DNA of 64,000 bases from Methylotenera oryzisoli. Its GTDB lineage: Bacteria; Pseudomonadota; Gammaproteobacteria; Burkholderiales; Methylophilaceae. Shown here in pieces: positions 38,908 through 48,159 of the stretch. The position numbers were made by a program, and so were the translations under genes. The first letter of the stretch is position 1. Each line of letters starts with the position of its first letter. The notes under the pieces are model-generated. The model was given only the letters and a program-made list of their open reading frames with translations. It did no database searches and was not told the DNA's origin. The stretch covers positions 62,001 to 126,000 of the forward strand of contig CAMDXI010000001.1 in the NCBI GenBank assembly GCA_945878695.1. Reading direction: 5' to 3'.

Positions 38908-40125
38908 CTAAACCACGGCGCCCATTTTAAATATGGGCATGTACATGGCGATCACCAGGCCGCCTATCAGCACCCCAAGCACCACCATGATGACTGGCTC
39001 CATTAAGCTCGCTAGTGCAGCCACCGCGTCGTCTACTTCGGCTTCAAAAAAGTCGGCTGCTTTGCTCAACATGGCATCCAAGGCCCCGGACTCCTCGCCT
39101 ATGGCAGTCATTTGCAAGACCATGCTAGGGAAGACTTGGGTGTTTTGCATGGCCACGGTGAGGCTAGTGCCGGTGCTGATTTCACGTTGGATGGCCTTGG
39201 TGGCGGTAAGGTATGCGTGGTTGCCTGCTGCCCCGCCAACCGAGTCTAAGGCTTCTACCAGTGGCACGCCAGCAGCAAACATGGTGGACAAGGTTCGTGC
39301 CCAGCGGGCTATAGTGGCTTTGCGCACCAGTGGACCGAATACTGGAATCTGCAAGATCAATCTGTCCATGCTGGCTTGCATCTTGAGCGAGCGTTTCCAA
39401 GTGTAAAAGAAAAACCAGAGTCCGCCGCCAATGACGCCGAATATGGCCCACCACCAGGCGACAAAGGCATCGGATATGGCCATCACCACCAAGGTTGGCA
39501 GCGGCAAGTCGGCGCCAAAGCCGTCAAACAGAGTTTTAAACGCGGGGATAACAAAAATCATGATGACACTGACTATGATGAAAGCCACCGCCACGATGGC
39601 TGCTGGGTAAACCAATGCCGATTTTATTTTGGCTTTAATCGCCAGGATTTTTTCTTTGTAGGTGGCCAACCTGTCTAGCAAGGTGTCCAGAATACCGGCT
39701 TGCTCACCGGCAGCAATCAGATTGCAAAACAAGGCATCAAAATGCAATGGGTATTTGCGAAACGCCGCACTCAGGCTGCTGCCCGTTTCCACGTCGGCTT
39801 TGATGTCCATGAGTAATTTAGCCACGGCCGCGTTGCTGTGGCCTTTGCCGACTATGTCAAAACATTGCAACAGCGGCACGCCGGCTTTCATCATGGTGGC
39901 TAGTTGGCGGGTAAACAGCGTGATGTCTTTTTCGCTGACCGATCCCTTGCTGGCAAAGCTACTGACTTTCTTGATTTTGCTGACCGTTACGCCTTGCCGG
40001 CGTAAGCTGGCTTTGACGTAAGCGTCGCCGACCGCACGCATCTCGCCTTTAAGAATTTCGCCTTTTTTATCCTTACCCTCCCACGCATACAGCGCGTCTT
40101 TTTTTTGTGCGCTAGTGAGGGCCAT
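38908..40125 (-). CDS. pilC: PilC, type IV pilus inner-membrane platform protein
   Basis: A 405-residue polytopic protein of the GspF/PilC family, with two homologous cytoplasmic domains (about 70-190 and 270-390) and membrane helices around 175, 220 and 380. FTRQLATMMKAGVPLLQ and the later ARTLSTMFAAGVPLVEA are the paired family motifs. It anchors the pilus motor in the inner membrane. It lies 14 bases after pilB. The prepilin peptidase gene pilD, which usually follows, is not here. Confidence 0.95.
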   Translation of the reverse strand: MALTSAQKKDALYAWEGKDKKGEILKGEMRAVGDAYVKASLRRQGVTVSKIKKVSSFASKGSVSEKDITLFTRQLATMMKAGVPLLQCFDIVGKGHSNAAVAKLLMDIKADVETGSSLSAAFRKYPLHFDALFCNLIAAGEQAGILDTLLDRLATYKEKILAIKAKIKSALVYPAAIVAVAFIIVSVIMIFVIPAFKTLFDGFGADLPLPTLVVMAISDAFVAWWWAIFGVIGGGLWFFFYTWKRSLKMQASMDRLILQIPVFGPLVRKATIARWARTLSTMFAAGVPLVEALDSVGGAAGNHAYLTATKAIQREISTGTSLTVAMQNTQVFPSMVLQMTAIGEESGALDAMLSKAADFFEAEVDDAVAALASLMEPVIMVVLGVLIGGLVIAMYMPIFKMGAVV

Positions 40126-40139
40126 GTGGGCTATGCCTA

Positions 40140-41860
40140 TTATTCATTGGTGCAGCTTTCAATTTCTGCGATAGAGGTTAGGCCTTGCTTCACTTTTTCT
40201 AAACCGGCTAGGCGTAAATCCTTCACGCCTTCCATTTTGGCTTGGTCGGCAATGTCGTGCACTGTGCCGTTATTCATAATGAGGCGACTGATGGCATCGC
40301 TGATGGGCATGACTTGATAAATGCCGACGCGGCCTTTGTAGCCGTCATTGCAATGCGGGCAGCCGCCTGCTTTAGGACCATACAACTGCCAACTGCCATC
40401 TAAGTCTTGCTCGCTAAAACCCAGGCCCAGTAGGGCTTGCTTAGGCACGTCCATGGGTACTTTGCAGCTAGGGCAAAGCCGGCGAGCTAAGCGTTGCGCC
40501 GTAATCAGCGAGACCGCAGCGGCGATATTAAATGGCGCCACGCCCATATTAAGCAAGCGCGTTAAGGTCGATGGCGCATCGTTGGTGTGCAGGGTGGAGA
40601 GCACCATGTGGCCGGTGGAAGCGGCTTTGATGGCCATGTCGGCGGTTTCTAAATCACGAATTTCGCCTATCATGATGATGTCGGGGTCTTGCCGTAAAAA
40701 CGATTTTAAGGCGGCAGCAAAAGTGAGCCCTTGTTTGTCGTTTACATTGACTTGGTTAATGCCTGCCAGTGGAATTTCGCAAGGATCCTCTGCCGTGGCA
40801 ATGTTCACGCCGGGGTTGTTGAGTATGTTTAGGCAACTGTACAGCGACACGGTCTTGCCCGAGCCGGTGGGGCCGGTGACCAATACCAGGCCATAAGGAC
40901 GGTGTATGGCGTGCAGTAGGGCGGCTTTTTGCTCGGGCTCGTAGCCTAAGGCATCGATGCCTAGGCTGGCACTGGCCGGGTCTAGAATACGTAAAACAAT
41001 TTTTTCGCCATGTATCATGGGCAAGGTGCTGACCCGGAAATCGATGTGGCGGGTTTTAGACAGAACCAGCTTCATGCGACCGTCTTGTGGAATGCGTTTT
41101 TCCGAGATGTCCATATTGGAAATCACTTTGATGCGCGAAGCCAATTTTTCTTTGATGGCCAGTGGTGGCTGATTGATTTCTCTTAGGATGCCGTCTACTC
41201 GGTAGCGTACCCGATAAAATTTTTCGTAAGGCTCAAAATGCAAATCGGATGCGCCCATGTTTATGGCATCTAGCAGCATTTTATTTAAAAATTTAACCAC
41301 CGGGGCATCGTCAATTTCTTGGGCCAGCGGCTCGGTTTTGTCGTTTAAGCCATCCGGTTCAATACGCCGAATGCATCGTCTGTCAAATCAAAAGACTGCA
41401 TGCTGGTGTCGCTTCTTTCCACCAATTTGGCTATCCACTGACCCAGTTTGTCGTCTTCCACTACCACCGGTGACAAGCTCATGCCCATTAAAAATTGCAC
41501 GCTATCTAACGCATGCAAATTAGTGGGGTCGGAGACGGCGACAAACAGCACATTGTTGCGCACTTGCAACCCCATGACGCGGTGCACTTGCATCAAATTT
41601 GGGTCAATTTGCTTAGTCGGTAATTGCGCCTCATCAAAGGCATCTAAATTCAAATAGGGTAAGCCAAAGGCCTGAGCGGAGGTTTTCGCAATGACTTGCG
41701 GGTTTAACTTTTTGCTTAATATCAGTTGGGTGATGAAGGGGTTTTTTGCCGCATTGGCTTGCGTTTGTATGGCTTGTGCTTCTTCTTCGCTAAGCAATTT
41801 TTCTTGTATTAGCGATCGGGCTAGCCCACTCAGTTTGATTGGTGGAGGTGCAGTGGCCAT
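40140..41860 (-). pseudogene. pilB: PilB pilus-extension ATPase, disrupted by one frameshift
   Basis: Two reading frames together give a complete PilB. The upstream piece (41860 to 41345) carries the N-terminal MshEN-type domain (PPPIKLSGLARSLIQEKLLS, LPYLNLDAFDEAQLP). The downstream piece carries the ATPase with Walker [10 protein letters not shown], the Asp box, [12 protein letters not shown], and four zinc cysteines in LCPSCK and CPHCNDG. They join around 41350-41360. Adding one C to the coding-strand CC there gives an uninterrupted reading through [19 protein letters not shown] and a protein of 573 residues, normal for PilB. No other damage is seen, so this may be a sequencing error or a recent mutation. 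Confidence 0.9.
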
Positions 41861-41961
41861 ATGATTAGCAGCGCTTAAGGGGTTGGATTAGTAAACAGCA
41901 GACTAGCCATTGTAAACCAAAGCGCAATAAACCGGCCGCTTTGCTGGTTTTTAGCCGCGAG

Positions 41962-41988
41962 GCAAGGTCTTGCGCGGCAAGACCTTGC
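41962..41988 (-). terminator. 11-bp perfect hairpin just after icd
   Basis: GCAAGGTCTTG, a 5-base loop, CAAGACCTTGC, beginning about 9 bases after the icd stop. The stem is perfect and stable but no T-run follows on the coding strand, so it may stabilise the icd mRNA end or act in Rho-dependent termination. A second, imperfect hairpin lies beside it (about 41930-41952). Confidence 0.55.
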
Positions 41989-41997
41989 TGTGTTGCA

Positions 41998-43254
41998 TTA
42001 CATATTGGCAATAATTTCATTGGCGAATTGGGCTGTGCCTACTTGGCTTGCGCCTTGCATTTCGCTGGCAAAATCGCCGGTCACGCGCTTGGCTAAGATG
42101 GCTTTGGCTACGCCTTGTAAGACCAAATCCGCCGCCTCTGTCCAGCCTAAATGGCGCAACATCATTTCGGCAGAAAGAATGATGGAACTGGGGTTGGCTA
42201 AGTCTTTACCGGCAATTTTTGGTGCCGTGCCGTGTGTGGCTTCAAACATGGCAACGGTATCGCTTAGGTTGGCGCCTGGGGCAATGCCTATGCCGCCCAC
42301 TTGGGCTGCCAATGCGTCACTCATGTAGTCGCCATTTAAATTAAGGGTGGCCACCACGTCGTAGTCTTGCGGGTGCAATAAAATTTCTTGCAAGAAGGCA
42401 TCGGCGATGCAGTCTTTAATGATCATGCCATTAGGCAATTTGCACCATGGGCCGCCGTCTATTTCGACTGCGCCAAATTCTTGTTTAGCCACTTCGTAGC
42501 CCCAGTCACGGAATCCACCCTCGGTGAATTTCATGATGTTGCCTTTATGGGCGATGGTCACCGAGCGCCTGTTGTTGTCTATGGCGTATTGTATGGCTTT
42601 ACGAACCAAGCGTTTGCTGCCATCTATGGACACCGGTTTGATGCCTATAGCGGAGGAGGCAGGGAAGCGAATTTTTTTACGCATGCCCATGTCGCTGATA
42701 AATTCTATGACTTTTTTGGCTTCGTCTGTGCCTGCTGCCCATTCTATGCCGGCATAAATGTCTTCTGTGTTTTCACGGAAAATGACCATGTCGGTTTTTT
42801 CTGGGTGCTTAACTGGGCTGGGCACGCCAGTGAAATATTGCACCGGGCGTAAGCAGACGTATAGGTCTAATTCTTGGCGTAGCGATACATTCAAGGAACG
42901 GATGCCGCCGCCAACTGGCGTGGTCAATGGGCCTTTAATTGATACCACGTAGTCACGGACGGCTGCCATGGTTTCAGCCGGCAACCATTCGTTCTCACCG
43001 TAAACTTTGGTGGCTTTTTCCCCGGCATAGACTTCCATCCAAGCTATTTTTTTGCTGCCTTGGTATGCTTTATTGACCGCGGCATCAACCACTTTAATCA
43101 TGGGTGGCGTGATGTCGGCGCCTATGCCATCGCCCTCAATAAATGGGATAATAGGCTGCTTGGGTACCTGCAGTGAGTTGTCGGCATTAACGGTTATTTT
43201 TTCACCGTATGCAGGCTTGATAATTTTGCCAGTGGCGCTGTTTTTTGCAGTCAT
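41998..43254 (-). CDS. icd: NADP-dependent isocitrate dehydrogenase
   Basis: A 418-residue TCA-cycle enzyme oxidising isocitrate to 2-oxoglutarate. It has the [15 protein letters not shown] nucleotide-side motif, the phosphorylatable-serine region [24 protein letters not shown] (serine in the SLN segment), the metal-binding block [16 protein letters not shown] and [11 protein letters not shown] near the C-terminus. It resembles the E. coli-type dimeric NADP enzyme. Upstream it shares a 21-base element with gpmI. It is divergent from rluE with 41 bases between. Confidence 0.96.
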   Translation of the reverse strand: MTAKNSATGKIIKPAYGEKITVNADNSLQVPKQPIIPFIEGDGIGADITPPMIKVVDAAVNKAYQGSKKIAWMEVYAGEKATKVYGENEWLPAETMAAVRDYVVSIKGPLTTPVGGGIRSLNVSLRQELDLYVCLRPVQYFTGVPSPVKHPEKTDMVIFRENTEDIYAGIEWAAGTDEAKKVIEFISDMGMRKKIRFPASSAIGIKPVSIDGSKRLVRKAIQYAIDNNRRSVTIAHKGNIMKFTEGGFRDWGYEVAKQEFGAVEIDGGPWCKLPNGMIIKDCIADAFLQEILLHPQDYDVVATLNLNGDYMSDALAAQVGGIGIAPGANLSDTVAMFEATHGTAPKIAGKDLANPSSIILSAEMMLRHLGWTEAADLVLQGVAKAILAKRVTGDFASEMQGASQVGTAQFANEIIANM

Positions 43255-43273
43255 ATTTTTCCCTAAGCTGATG

Positions 43274-43294
43274 ATTTTAATGGTGTAAGTATTG
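43274..43294 (-). promoter_or_regulatory. icd upstream element shared with gpmI; candidate promoter
   Basis: Plus-strand ATTTTAATGGTGTAAGTATTG, nearly the same as the element before gpmI. On the icd strand it forms the spacer and -10 of TTATCA, 17 bases, TAAAAT, and lies 19 bases before the icd ATG. Its other end is one base from the rluE ATG, so a protein bound here could affect both genes. Confidence 0.45.
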
Positions 43295-43295
43295 A

Positions 43296-43832
43296 ATGAT
43301 AATTTTATTTAACAAACCGTTTAACGTAGTGTGCCAATTTAGTCCGCACGAAAAGCACCTTACGTTAAAAGACTTTATTGCTATACCCCAGGTGTACGCG
43401 GCAGGTCGTTTGGATACCGATAGCGAAGGTTTACTTATTCTAACCGATGATGGAATGTTGCAACACCGTTTGAGCGACCCTAAACACAAAGAAATTAAAA
43501 CCTATTGGGTGCAAGTCGAGGGTCAGCCTAGTGAGGATGATTTAGCGCCATTAAGGCGGGGGGTGGCCTTGTCGGATTTCGTTACCCAGGCTGCGGCCGT
43601 GCGCATCATCGATACGCCCACACTGCTGTGGCCAAGAACACCGCCCATACGCGAGCGCAAAGCCATTCCCACCACTTGGCTGGAAATAAAAATCAGTGAG
43701 GGTAAAAATCGCCAAGTCAGGCGCATGACCGCACACATCGGCTTTCCTACCTTGCGTTTAATACGCTATGCCATTGGCGCTTACACCTTAGATGGCATGG
43801 CAAACGGCGAGTATAAAGTGGTGGGCGCATGA
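43296..43832 (+). CDS. rluE: 23S rRNA pseudouridine synthase RluE
   Basis: A 178-residue member of the RsuA/RluB/E/F group. The catalytic aspartate is in [19 protein letters not shown], and the family end motif is [23 protein letters not shown]. It lacks an N-terminal S4 domain and starts directly with the catalytic domain ([15 protein letters not shown]), as RluE does. RluE modifies U2457 of 23S rRNA in E. coli. The stop overlaps the amidotransferase start by 4 bases. Confidence 0.92.
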   Translation: MIILFNKPFNVVCQFSPHEKHLTLKDFIAIPQVYAAGRLDTDSEGLLILTDDGMLQHRLSDPKHKEIKTYWVQVEGQPSEDDLAPLRRGVALSDFVTQAAAVRIIDTPTLLWPRTPPIRERKAIPTTWLEIKISEGKNRQVRRMTAHIGFPTLRLIRYAIGAYTLDGMANGEYKVVGA

Positions 43833-44533
43833 AGCCGGTCGCCATTTTTAGAAATGTAGCGCACGAAGGGCCGGGGTTTTTGGCTACTTTTTTAAATGAA
43901 AACGGCATCCCTAGTGTCTTGTTTGATACCAGTGATATGGCTAGCTTGCCAGCTAACATAGCCGACTACAGTGGTTTGGTTTTAATGGGCGGCCCCATGA
44001 GCGTTAACGATAAATTGCCATGGATAGACGCCGTGTTGGTCCTCATTAAGCAAGCCATGGCGATGGATCTGCCGCTGTTAGGGCATTGCTTGGGCGGGCA
44101 GTTGATGGCCAAAGCGTGTGGGGCGCAGGTCAGCAAAAATCCGCAAAAAGAAATAGGCTGGGCCGCCGTCACGGTGGCGGATAACCCGCTAGCCAAGCAT
44201 TGGTTGGCTGACATCGAGCAGTTTAATGGCTTCCATTGGCACGGCGAAACCTTTGATTTGCCTGCAGGCGCTACGCACTTGTTGGCCAGTGAGCATTGTC
44301 AACATCAAGCGTATGCGATGGGCAAGCATTTGGCCTTGCAATGCCACATCGAAATGACGCCAGACATGATAAAAAATTGGTGCGAGGAAGGGCGGCAAGA
44401 ATTGCTCGAGGCCAGTGCCAGTCCGGCTGTGCAACAAGCCGATGACATGCAAATTAATTTGCCTTTGCATTGTTTTTTCTTGCAGAAAGTGGCCAGGCAG
44501 CTTTATGGGCAGTGGATTAAGGGCTTGCTGTAA
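43829..44533 (+). CDS. Class I glutamine amidotransferase-like protein
   Basis: A 234-residue protein with the GATase1 nucleophile cysteine in [16 protein letters not shown], and the catalytic His-Glu in [13 protein letters not shown]. It has no attached synthetase domain, so it is a stand-alone hydrolase of the GMP-synthase-like group, often named GuaA-like or gamma-glutamyl hydrolase-like. Some relatives cut gamma-glutamyl amine bonds; the substrate here is unknown. Coupling to rluE (ATGA) is positional and does not imply an RNA role. Confidence 0.82.
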   Translation: MKPVAIFRNVAHEGPGFLATFLNENGIPSVLFDTSDMASLPANIADYSGLVLMGGPMSVNDKLPWIDAVLVLIKQAMAMDLPLLGHCLGGQLMAKACGAQVSKNPQKEIGWAAVTVADNPLAKHWLADIEQFNGFHWHGETFDLPAGATHLLASEHCQHQAYAMGKHLALQCHIEMTPDMIKNWCEEGRQELLEASASPAVQQADDMQINLPLHCFFLQKVARQLYGQWIKGLL

Positions 44534-44584
44534 TGTGCATCGGCAGTATGTTAAAATCGAACAAACTTTTAAGAGAAATCCATT

Positions 44585-45691
44585 ATGTCTGGTAACACCA
44601 TAGGTACGCTATTCACCTTAACCTCTTTCGGTGAATCTCACGGCGCAGCAATAGGCGGGGTGGTGGATGGTTGCCCGCCAGGTTTGGAGTTGTCGGCGGC
44701 CGATTTGCAAGTGGATTTAGACCGACGTAAACCCGGTACCTCGCGGCACGTCACCCAACGAAAAGAAGCCGATGCCGTGGAAATCTTGTCTGGTGTGTTT
44801 GAAGGCAAAACCACAGGCGCGCCCATAGGCTTGTTGATACGCAATACCGATCAACGCAGTCAAGACTACTCGAAGATCATGGACACGTTTAGGCCTGGTC
44901 ATGCCGATTACACCTACAGTCAAAAATACGGCATACGCGATTACCGCGGCGGCGGTCGCTCCAGTGCGCGCGAAACCGCCGTGCGGGTTGCTGCTGGCGC
45001 CATAGCAAAAAAATGGTTGAAACAACGCTATGGCGTGACGGTGAGGGCTTACATGAGCCAGTTGGGTGCGCTGGCTATTCCTTTCGTCAGTTGGGATGCT
45101 TTGCAGCACCCGGACAACGATTTTTTTTCGGCCAATGTGGCGATGTTGCCAGAGTTGGCGAATTATTTAGACGAAGTGCGCGCCGCCCGTGATTCAGTCG
45201 GCGCAAAAATTACCGTGGTCGCCGAAGGGGTGCCGGTCGGTTGGGGTGAACCGGTTTTTGATCGATTGGATGCGGAAATCGCTTACGCCATGATGAGCAT
45301 TAATGCAGTGAAAGGCGTGGAAATTGGTGCCGGTTTTGCCGCTGTAGCCCAGCGTGGCAGCGAGCATTCTGATGAAATGACCCCGCAAGGGTTTGTTACC
45401 AATCACGCCGGTGGTATTTTAGGCGGCATCTCCACTGGCCAAAGCATACAGGTTAACGTGGCATTAAAGCCAACTTCTAGCATTCCGCAGCCACGCCGAT
45501 CCGTTGATAAAGATGGTCTAGCGGTATTGATGGAAACCACGGGCCGCCACGACCCTTGTGTCGGTGTACGCGCGACGCCTATAGTCGAGGCCATGCTGGC
45601 CCTAGTGCTGATCGACCATGCGCTGCGTCACCGCGGGCAAAATGCCGACGTGCAAAGCCATCCCCTCCTATCGTTTAATCTCATGGTCTAA
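44585..45691 (+). CDS. aroC: Chorismate synthase
   Basis: A 368-residue FMN-dependent enzyme making chorismate, the last step of the shikimate pathway. All family signatures are present: [41 protein letters not shown], and [20 protein letters not shown] near the C-terminus. It has its own 51-base upstream gap with an AGAGAAA-type ribosome site. Highly conserved; no doubt about identity. Confidence 0.97.
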   Translation: MSGNTIGTLFTLTSFGESHGAAIGGVVDGCPPGLELSAADLQVDLDRRKPGTSRHVTQRKEADAVEILSGVFEGKTTGAPIGLLIRNTDQRSQDYSKIMDTFRPGHADYTYSQKYGIRDYRGGGRSSARETAVRVAAGAIAKKWLKQRYGVTVRAYMSQLGALAIPFVSWDALQHPDNDFFSANVAMLPELANYLDEVRAARDSVGAKITVVAEGVPVGWGEPVFDRLDAEIAYAMMSINAVKGVEIGAGFAAVAQRGSEHSDEMTPQGFVTNHAGGILGGISTGQSIQVNVALKPTSSIPQPRRSVDKDGLAVLMETTGRHDPCVGVRATPIVEAMLALVLIDHALRHRGQNADVQSHPLLSFNLMV

Positions 45692-45705
45692 TTTAATGCT
45701 TGGCT

Positions 45706-45719
45706 TTGATCTAGATCAT
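45706..45719 (+). promoter_or_regulatory. FNR/ANR-type binding site upstream of ydcH
   Basis: TTGAT-CTAG-ATCAT matches the FNR consensus TTGAT-N4-ATCAA at 9 of 10 fixed positions. The centre is at 45712.5. A -10 box TACAAT at 45742-45747 predicts a start near 45754, which places the site at -41.5, the classic class II activator position. Confidence 0.75.
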
Positions 45720-45741
45720 GCGCCGCAGGTGGCCTTGCTTT

Positions 45742-45747
45742 TACAAT
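45742..45747 (+). promoter_or_regulatory. Predicted -10 box of the FNR-controlled ydcH promoter
   Basis: TACAAT, 22 bases after the end of the FNR-type site. No good -35 hexamer is present where the FNR site sits, as expected for an activator-dependent promoter. Confidence 0.55.
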
Positions 45748-45824
45748 CAGAGCATAAGCTAAACTGTCTGCTTGCTAGGGGTGGATGCTTAGACTTGGAT
45801 TTGATTAATTTTTAAGGAATGACC

Positions 45825-46061
45825 ATGAACATTGAGCACCACGATTTAGCCCACGAATTTCCCCAACACAAAGATAAAATACACGGCTTAAAAATGAGCA
45901 ACGCCCATTTTGCTAAGCTCTTCGACGCTTACCATGCCTTGACTAAAGACGTGGAGCGTCTTGAGGGCGAAGGCGTGCCGGTGGCGGACGAGACCTTGGC
46001 AACGCAAAAAAAAGAGCGCGCTTTACTTAAAGATCAACTGTATGCCATGCTGGTCAATTAA
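45825..46061 (+). CDS. YdcH/DUF465 family small protein
   Basis: A 78-residue helical protein of the DUF465 (YdcH) family. It shows the typical pattern HEFPQHKDKIHGLKMSNAHF followed by a heptad-rich helix VERLEGEG and a lysine-rich second helix (QKKERALLKDQL). Function is unknown across the family. I chose the second of two close ATGs: the AAGGA ribosome site at 45814-45818 abuts the first ATG but is 6 bases from this one. An FNR-type promoter upstream suggests induction at low oxygen. A strong hairpin follows. Confidence 0.85.
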   Translation: MNIEHHDLAHEFPQHKDKIHGLKMSNAHFAKLFDAYHALTKDVERLEGEGVPVADETLATQKKERALLKDQLYAMLVN

Positions 46062-46073
46062 TTAGGCGGAAGA

Positions 46074-46097
46074 AAGTCGGTGTCAGCCGACTTTTTT
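46074..46097 (+). terminator. Rho-independent terminator after ydcH
   Basis: AAGTCGG, a 6-base loop TGTCAG, CCGACTT and a six-T run at 46092-46097. It is a textbook intrinsic terminator 12 bases after the ydcH stop, yet it lies directly against the 5' end of the MFS gene. Confidence 0.85.
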
Positions 46098-46118
46098 ATG
46101 CCCATCTACGCCCTGTAT

Positions 46119-47288
46119 ATGCACACAAAACTCCATTTTAAGCTGTCCCGTTTTTACTTCATTTACTACTTCTTTGTTGGTGCGTTTGTGCCGTATTGGG
46201 GTTTGTACCTCAAGTCTGAGCAATTTAGTCCGGCCGATATCGGCATACTGATGTCTTTGTTTCAAATCAGCCGTATTTTTGCGCCTAATTTTTGGGGTTG
46301 GTTGGCTGATCATACTGGGAAACGTGCGCAGTGGATTAAGCTGACGGCCTTTTTAGGTTTGTGTGGCTTTACTGCGGTGTTTTGGGCGCACGGCTTTTAC
46401 TGGCTGTTTTTTGTCATGGCTGCCTTAAGTTTGTTTACCAGTTCCACCTTGCCCTTAGCGGAATCCCTGACTTTGGCCCATTTGGCCACGACAAATGGCC
46501 ATTACAGTCGCATACGCATGTGGGGTTCCTTGGGCTTTATTGTCGCCGCCGTGGTGCTGGGTTTTTGCATTGATTTTTCTGGTATCCGCAGCTTGTTGTG
46601 GTTTTTGCTGTTCGTGCAGATGACTTTGTTTGTTTTGTCCTTCGGCTTGCCTGAAGCCAATGTCGCGGCGCATGAGCACGACGAGTATTCTATTTGGCAA
46701 CTGATGCGGCAACCTAACGTGATGGCCTTGTTATTAGGCTGCGCCTTGATGGTGACGGCGCATGGCGTGCTCTATAATTTTTATTCCATATACTTGAGTG
46801 ATCACGGTTACAGCAAAACTGTCATAGGCTTGTTGTGGGCCGTTGGGGTGGTGTGTGAGATTGCTGTGTTTATGGCCATGCCCAAAATCATGGCGCGATT
46901 TAGTTTAAAAGCCATTTTATTAGTTAGCCTGGCTTTAGCCGTTTTGCGCTTTAGCTTAATTGGTTGGGCGATTGATTCGTGGCCCATCATGCTGCTGGCG
47001 CAAACCTTGCATGCCGCCACCTTTGGTAGTTTTCATGCTGCCTCAGTGGAAGTCATTGCCCGTTTTTTCAATGGCCGGCATCAGGCCAAAGGCCAAGCCA
47101 TATACAACAGCGTGGCCTATGGCATAGGCGGTACATTGGGCGGGGTGGCCGGTGGCTATGCCCTGCAATACCTAGGCGGTCAGCACACCTTCATGCTGGC
47201 CGCGGTCTTTCCTTTGCTGGGTTTTTTGGTGATTGCCTTAGGGCTGAAATTAAGCGCCCAGCAGCATCAGCGCGGATTGTTTGGCTAG
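46119..47288 (+). CDS. MFS transporter, HcaT/3-phenylpropionate-permease-like
   Basis: A 12-helix transporter of about 389 residues of the MFS_1-like group. FYFIYYFFVGAFVPYWGLYL at the start and SLFQISRIFAPNFWGWLADH (loop 2-3) match the family, as does the later FNGRHQAKGQAIYNSVAYG segment. Substrate is unknown; HcaT-type names come from homology only. Start is uncertain: the ATG at 46119 fits family N-termini. A GTG at 46080 has a better ribosome site (GGAAG at 46068-46072), but its first codons form the terminator hairpin. It is convergent with folE2. Confidence 0.85.
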   Translation: MHTKLHFKLSRFYFIYYFFVGAFVPYWGLYLKSEQFSPADIGILMSLFQISRIFAPNFWGWLADHTGKRAQWIKLTAFLGLCGFTAVFWAHGFYWLFFVMAALSLFTSSTLPLAESLTLAHLATTNGHYSRIRMWGSLGFIVAAVVLGFCIDFSGIRSLLWFLLFVQMTLFVLSFGLPEANVAAHEHDEYSIWQLMRQPNVMALLLGCALMVTAHGVLYNFYSIYLSDHGYSKTVIGLLWAVGVVCEIAVFMAMPKIMARFSLKAILLVSLALAVLRFSLIGWAIDSWPIMLLAQTLHAATFGSFHAASVEVIARFFNGRHQAKGQAIYNSVAYGIGGTLGGVAGGYALQYLGGQHTFMLAAVFPLLGFLVIALGLKLSAQQHQRGLFG

Positions 47289-47296
47289 GTCTAGTT

Positions 47297-47315
47297 AGTC
47301 GGTCTTAAGCCGACT
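47297..47315. terminator. Hairpin between MFS gene and folE2
   Basis: AGTCGG, a 7-base loop, CCGACT in the gap between the two converging genes, running into the folE2 stop codon. The stem is identical to the inner six pairs of the hairpin at 46074-46097, but no long T-run follows on either strand. Confidence 0.5.
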
Positions 47316-48114
47316 TGCGTTTATCGTGGCTGATTAACGCGTATGCCGAATGGTTGTGTATGCTCTCGAAGTTTTCACTTTCTACTGTGTAGGCCACGAT
47401 GCGTTTTTCTGCGGACAATTGTGCTGCCACGTCCCTCACCATGTCCTCGACAAATTTTGGGTTATCGTAAGCCCGTTCGGTGACAAACTTTTCATCCGGT
47501 CGTTTTAGTAAGCCATACAACTCGCAAGAGGCTTGTTTTTCCACCAGGTTTATGATGTCTTCTATCCAGATAAAATCATTGATCAGCGCCGTGACCGTGA
47601 CATGGCTGCGTTGATTGTGCGCACCGTAGTCGGATATTTTTTTACTGCACGGGCAGAGGCTGGTCACCGGCACCAATACTTTTACGGTAATGTCGAATTG
47701 GCCATGATTGATCTCGCCTATGAAGGTCACTTCGTAATCGAGTAAGCTCTTTACGCCAGAAACCGGCGCGGCTTTATTGACGAAATAGGGGAAGGTCATT
47801 TCTACGTGACCGGATTCGGCTTCTAAACGCTTAACCATTTCACGCAGTATGGTTTCAAACGATTCCACGGAAATGGCGTGCTCGTTTACATTCAGTATTT
47901 CAACAAAGCGCGACATGTGCGTGCCTTTGAACTGCTGTGGTAGGTGCACGTACATATTGAACATGGCGATGGTGTGTTGCTCGCCAGCGGATTTGTCTTT
48001 AACGACGATGGGGTGGCGTATGGCCTTGATGCCGACTTTATCAATGGCGATATGGCGTGTGTCCACGGTGTTTTGTACGTCTTCAATAGGGCAGGTGGGC
48101 GTAGCTTGTGTCAT
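47305..48114 (-). CDS. folE2: GTP cyclohydrolase FolE2 (type IB)
   Basis: A 269-residue zinc-independent GTP cyclohydrolase making dihydroneopterin triphosphate for folate and queuosine-type pathways. The conserved cysteine lies in [20 protein letters not shown], and [13 protein letters not shown] and [13 protein letters not shown] are family blocks. In some bacteria FolE2 replaces FolE when zinc is low; here I see no Zur box, and it lies 45 bases behind dxs, so it is likely expressed with it. Confidence 0.95.
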   Translation of the reverse strand: MTQATPTCPIEDVQNTVDTRHIAIDKVGIKAIRHPIVVKDKSAGEQHTIAMFNMYVHLPQQFKGTHMSRFVEILNVNEHAISVESFETILREMVKRLEAESGHVEMTFPYFVNKAAPVSGVKSLLDYEVTFIGEINHGQFDITVKVLVPVTSLCPCSKKISDYGAHNQRSHVTVTALINDFIWIEDIINLVEKQASCELYGLLKRPDEKFVTERAYDNPKFVEDMVRDVAAQLSAEKRIVAYTVESENFESIHNHSAYALISHDKRKSA

Positions 48115-48159
48115 TTCTTATCCTGGTTGGCGTTTAGCTGATAATACTTGAGTATAACA

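Noticed and set aside
41340-41362. Programmed -1 frameshift in pilB
   Set aside because: The zero frame reaches UAA at once and no slippery heptamer is in the right phase; CUUAAAC lacks the X-XXY-YYZ form.
46080-46118. N-terminal extension of the MFS protein from GTG 46080
   Set aside because: It has a fair ribosome site but its codons are the terminator hairpin and the added residues do not resemble the family; kept only as an alternative.
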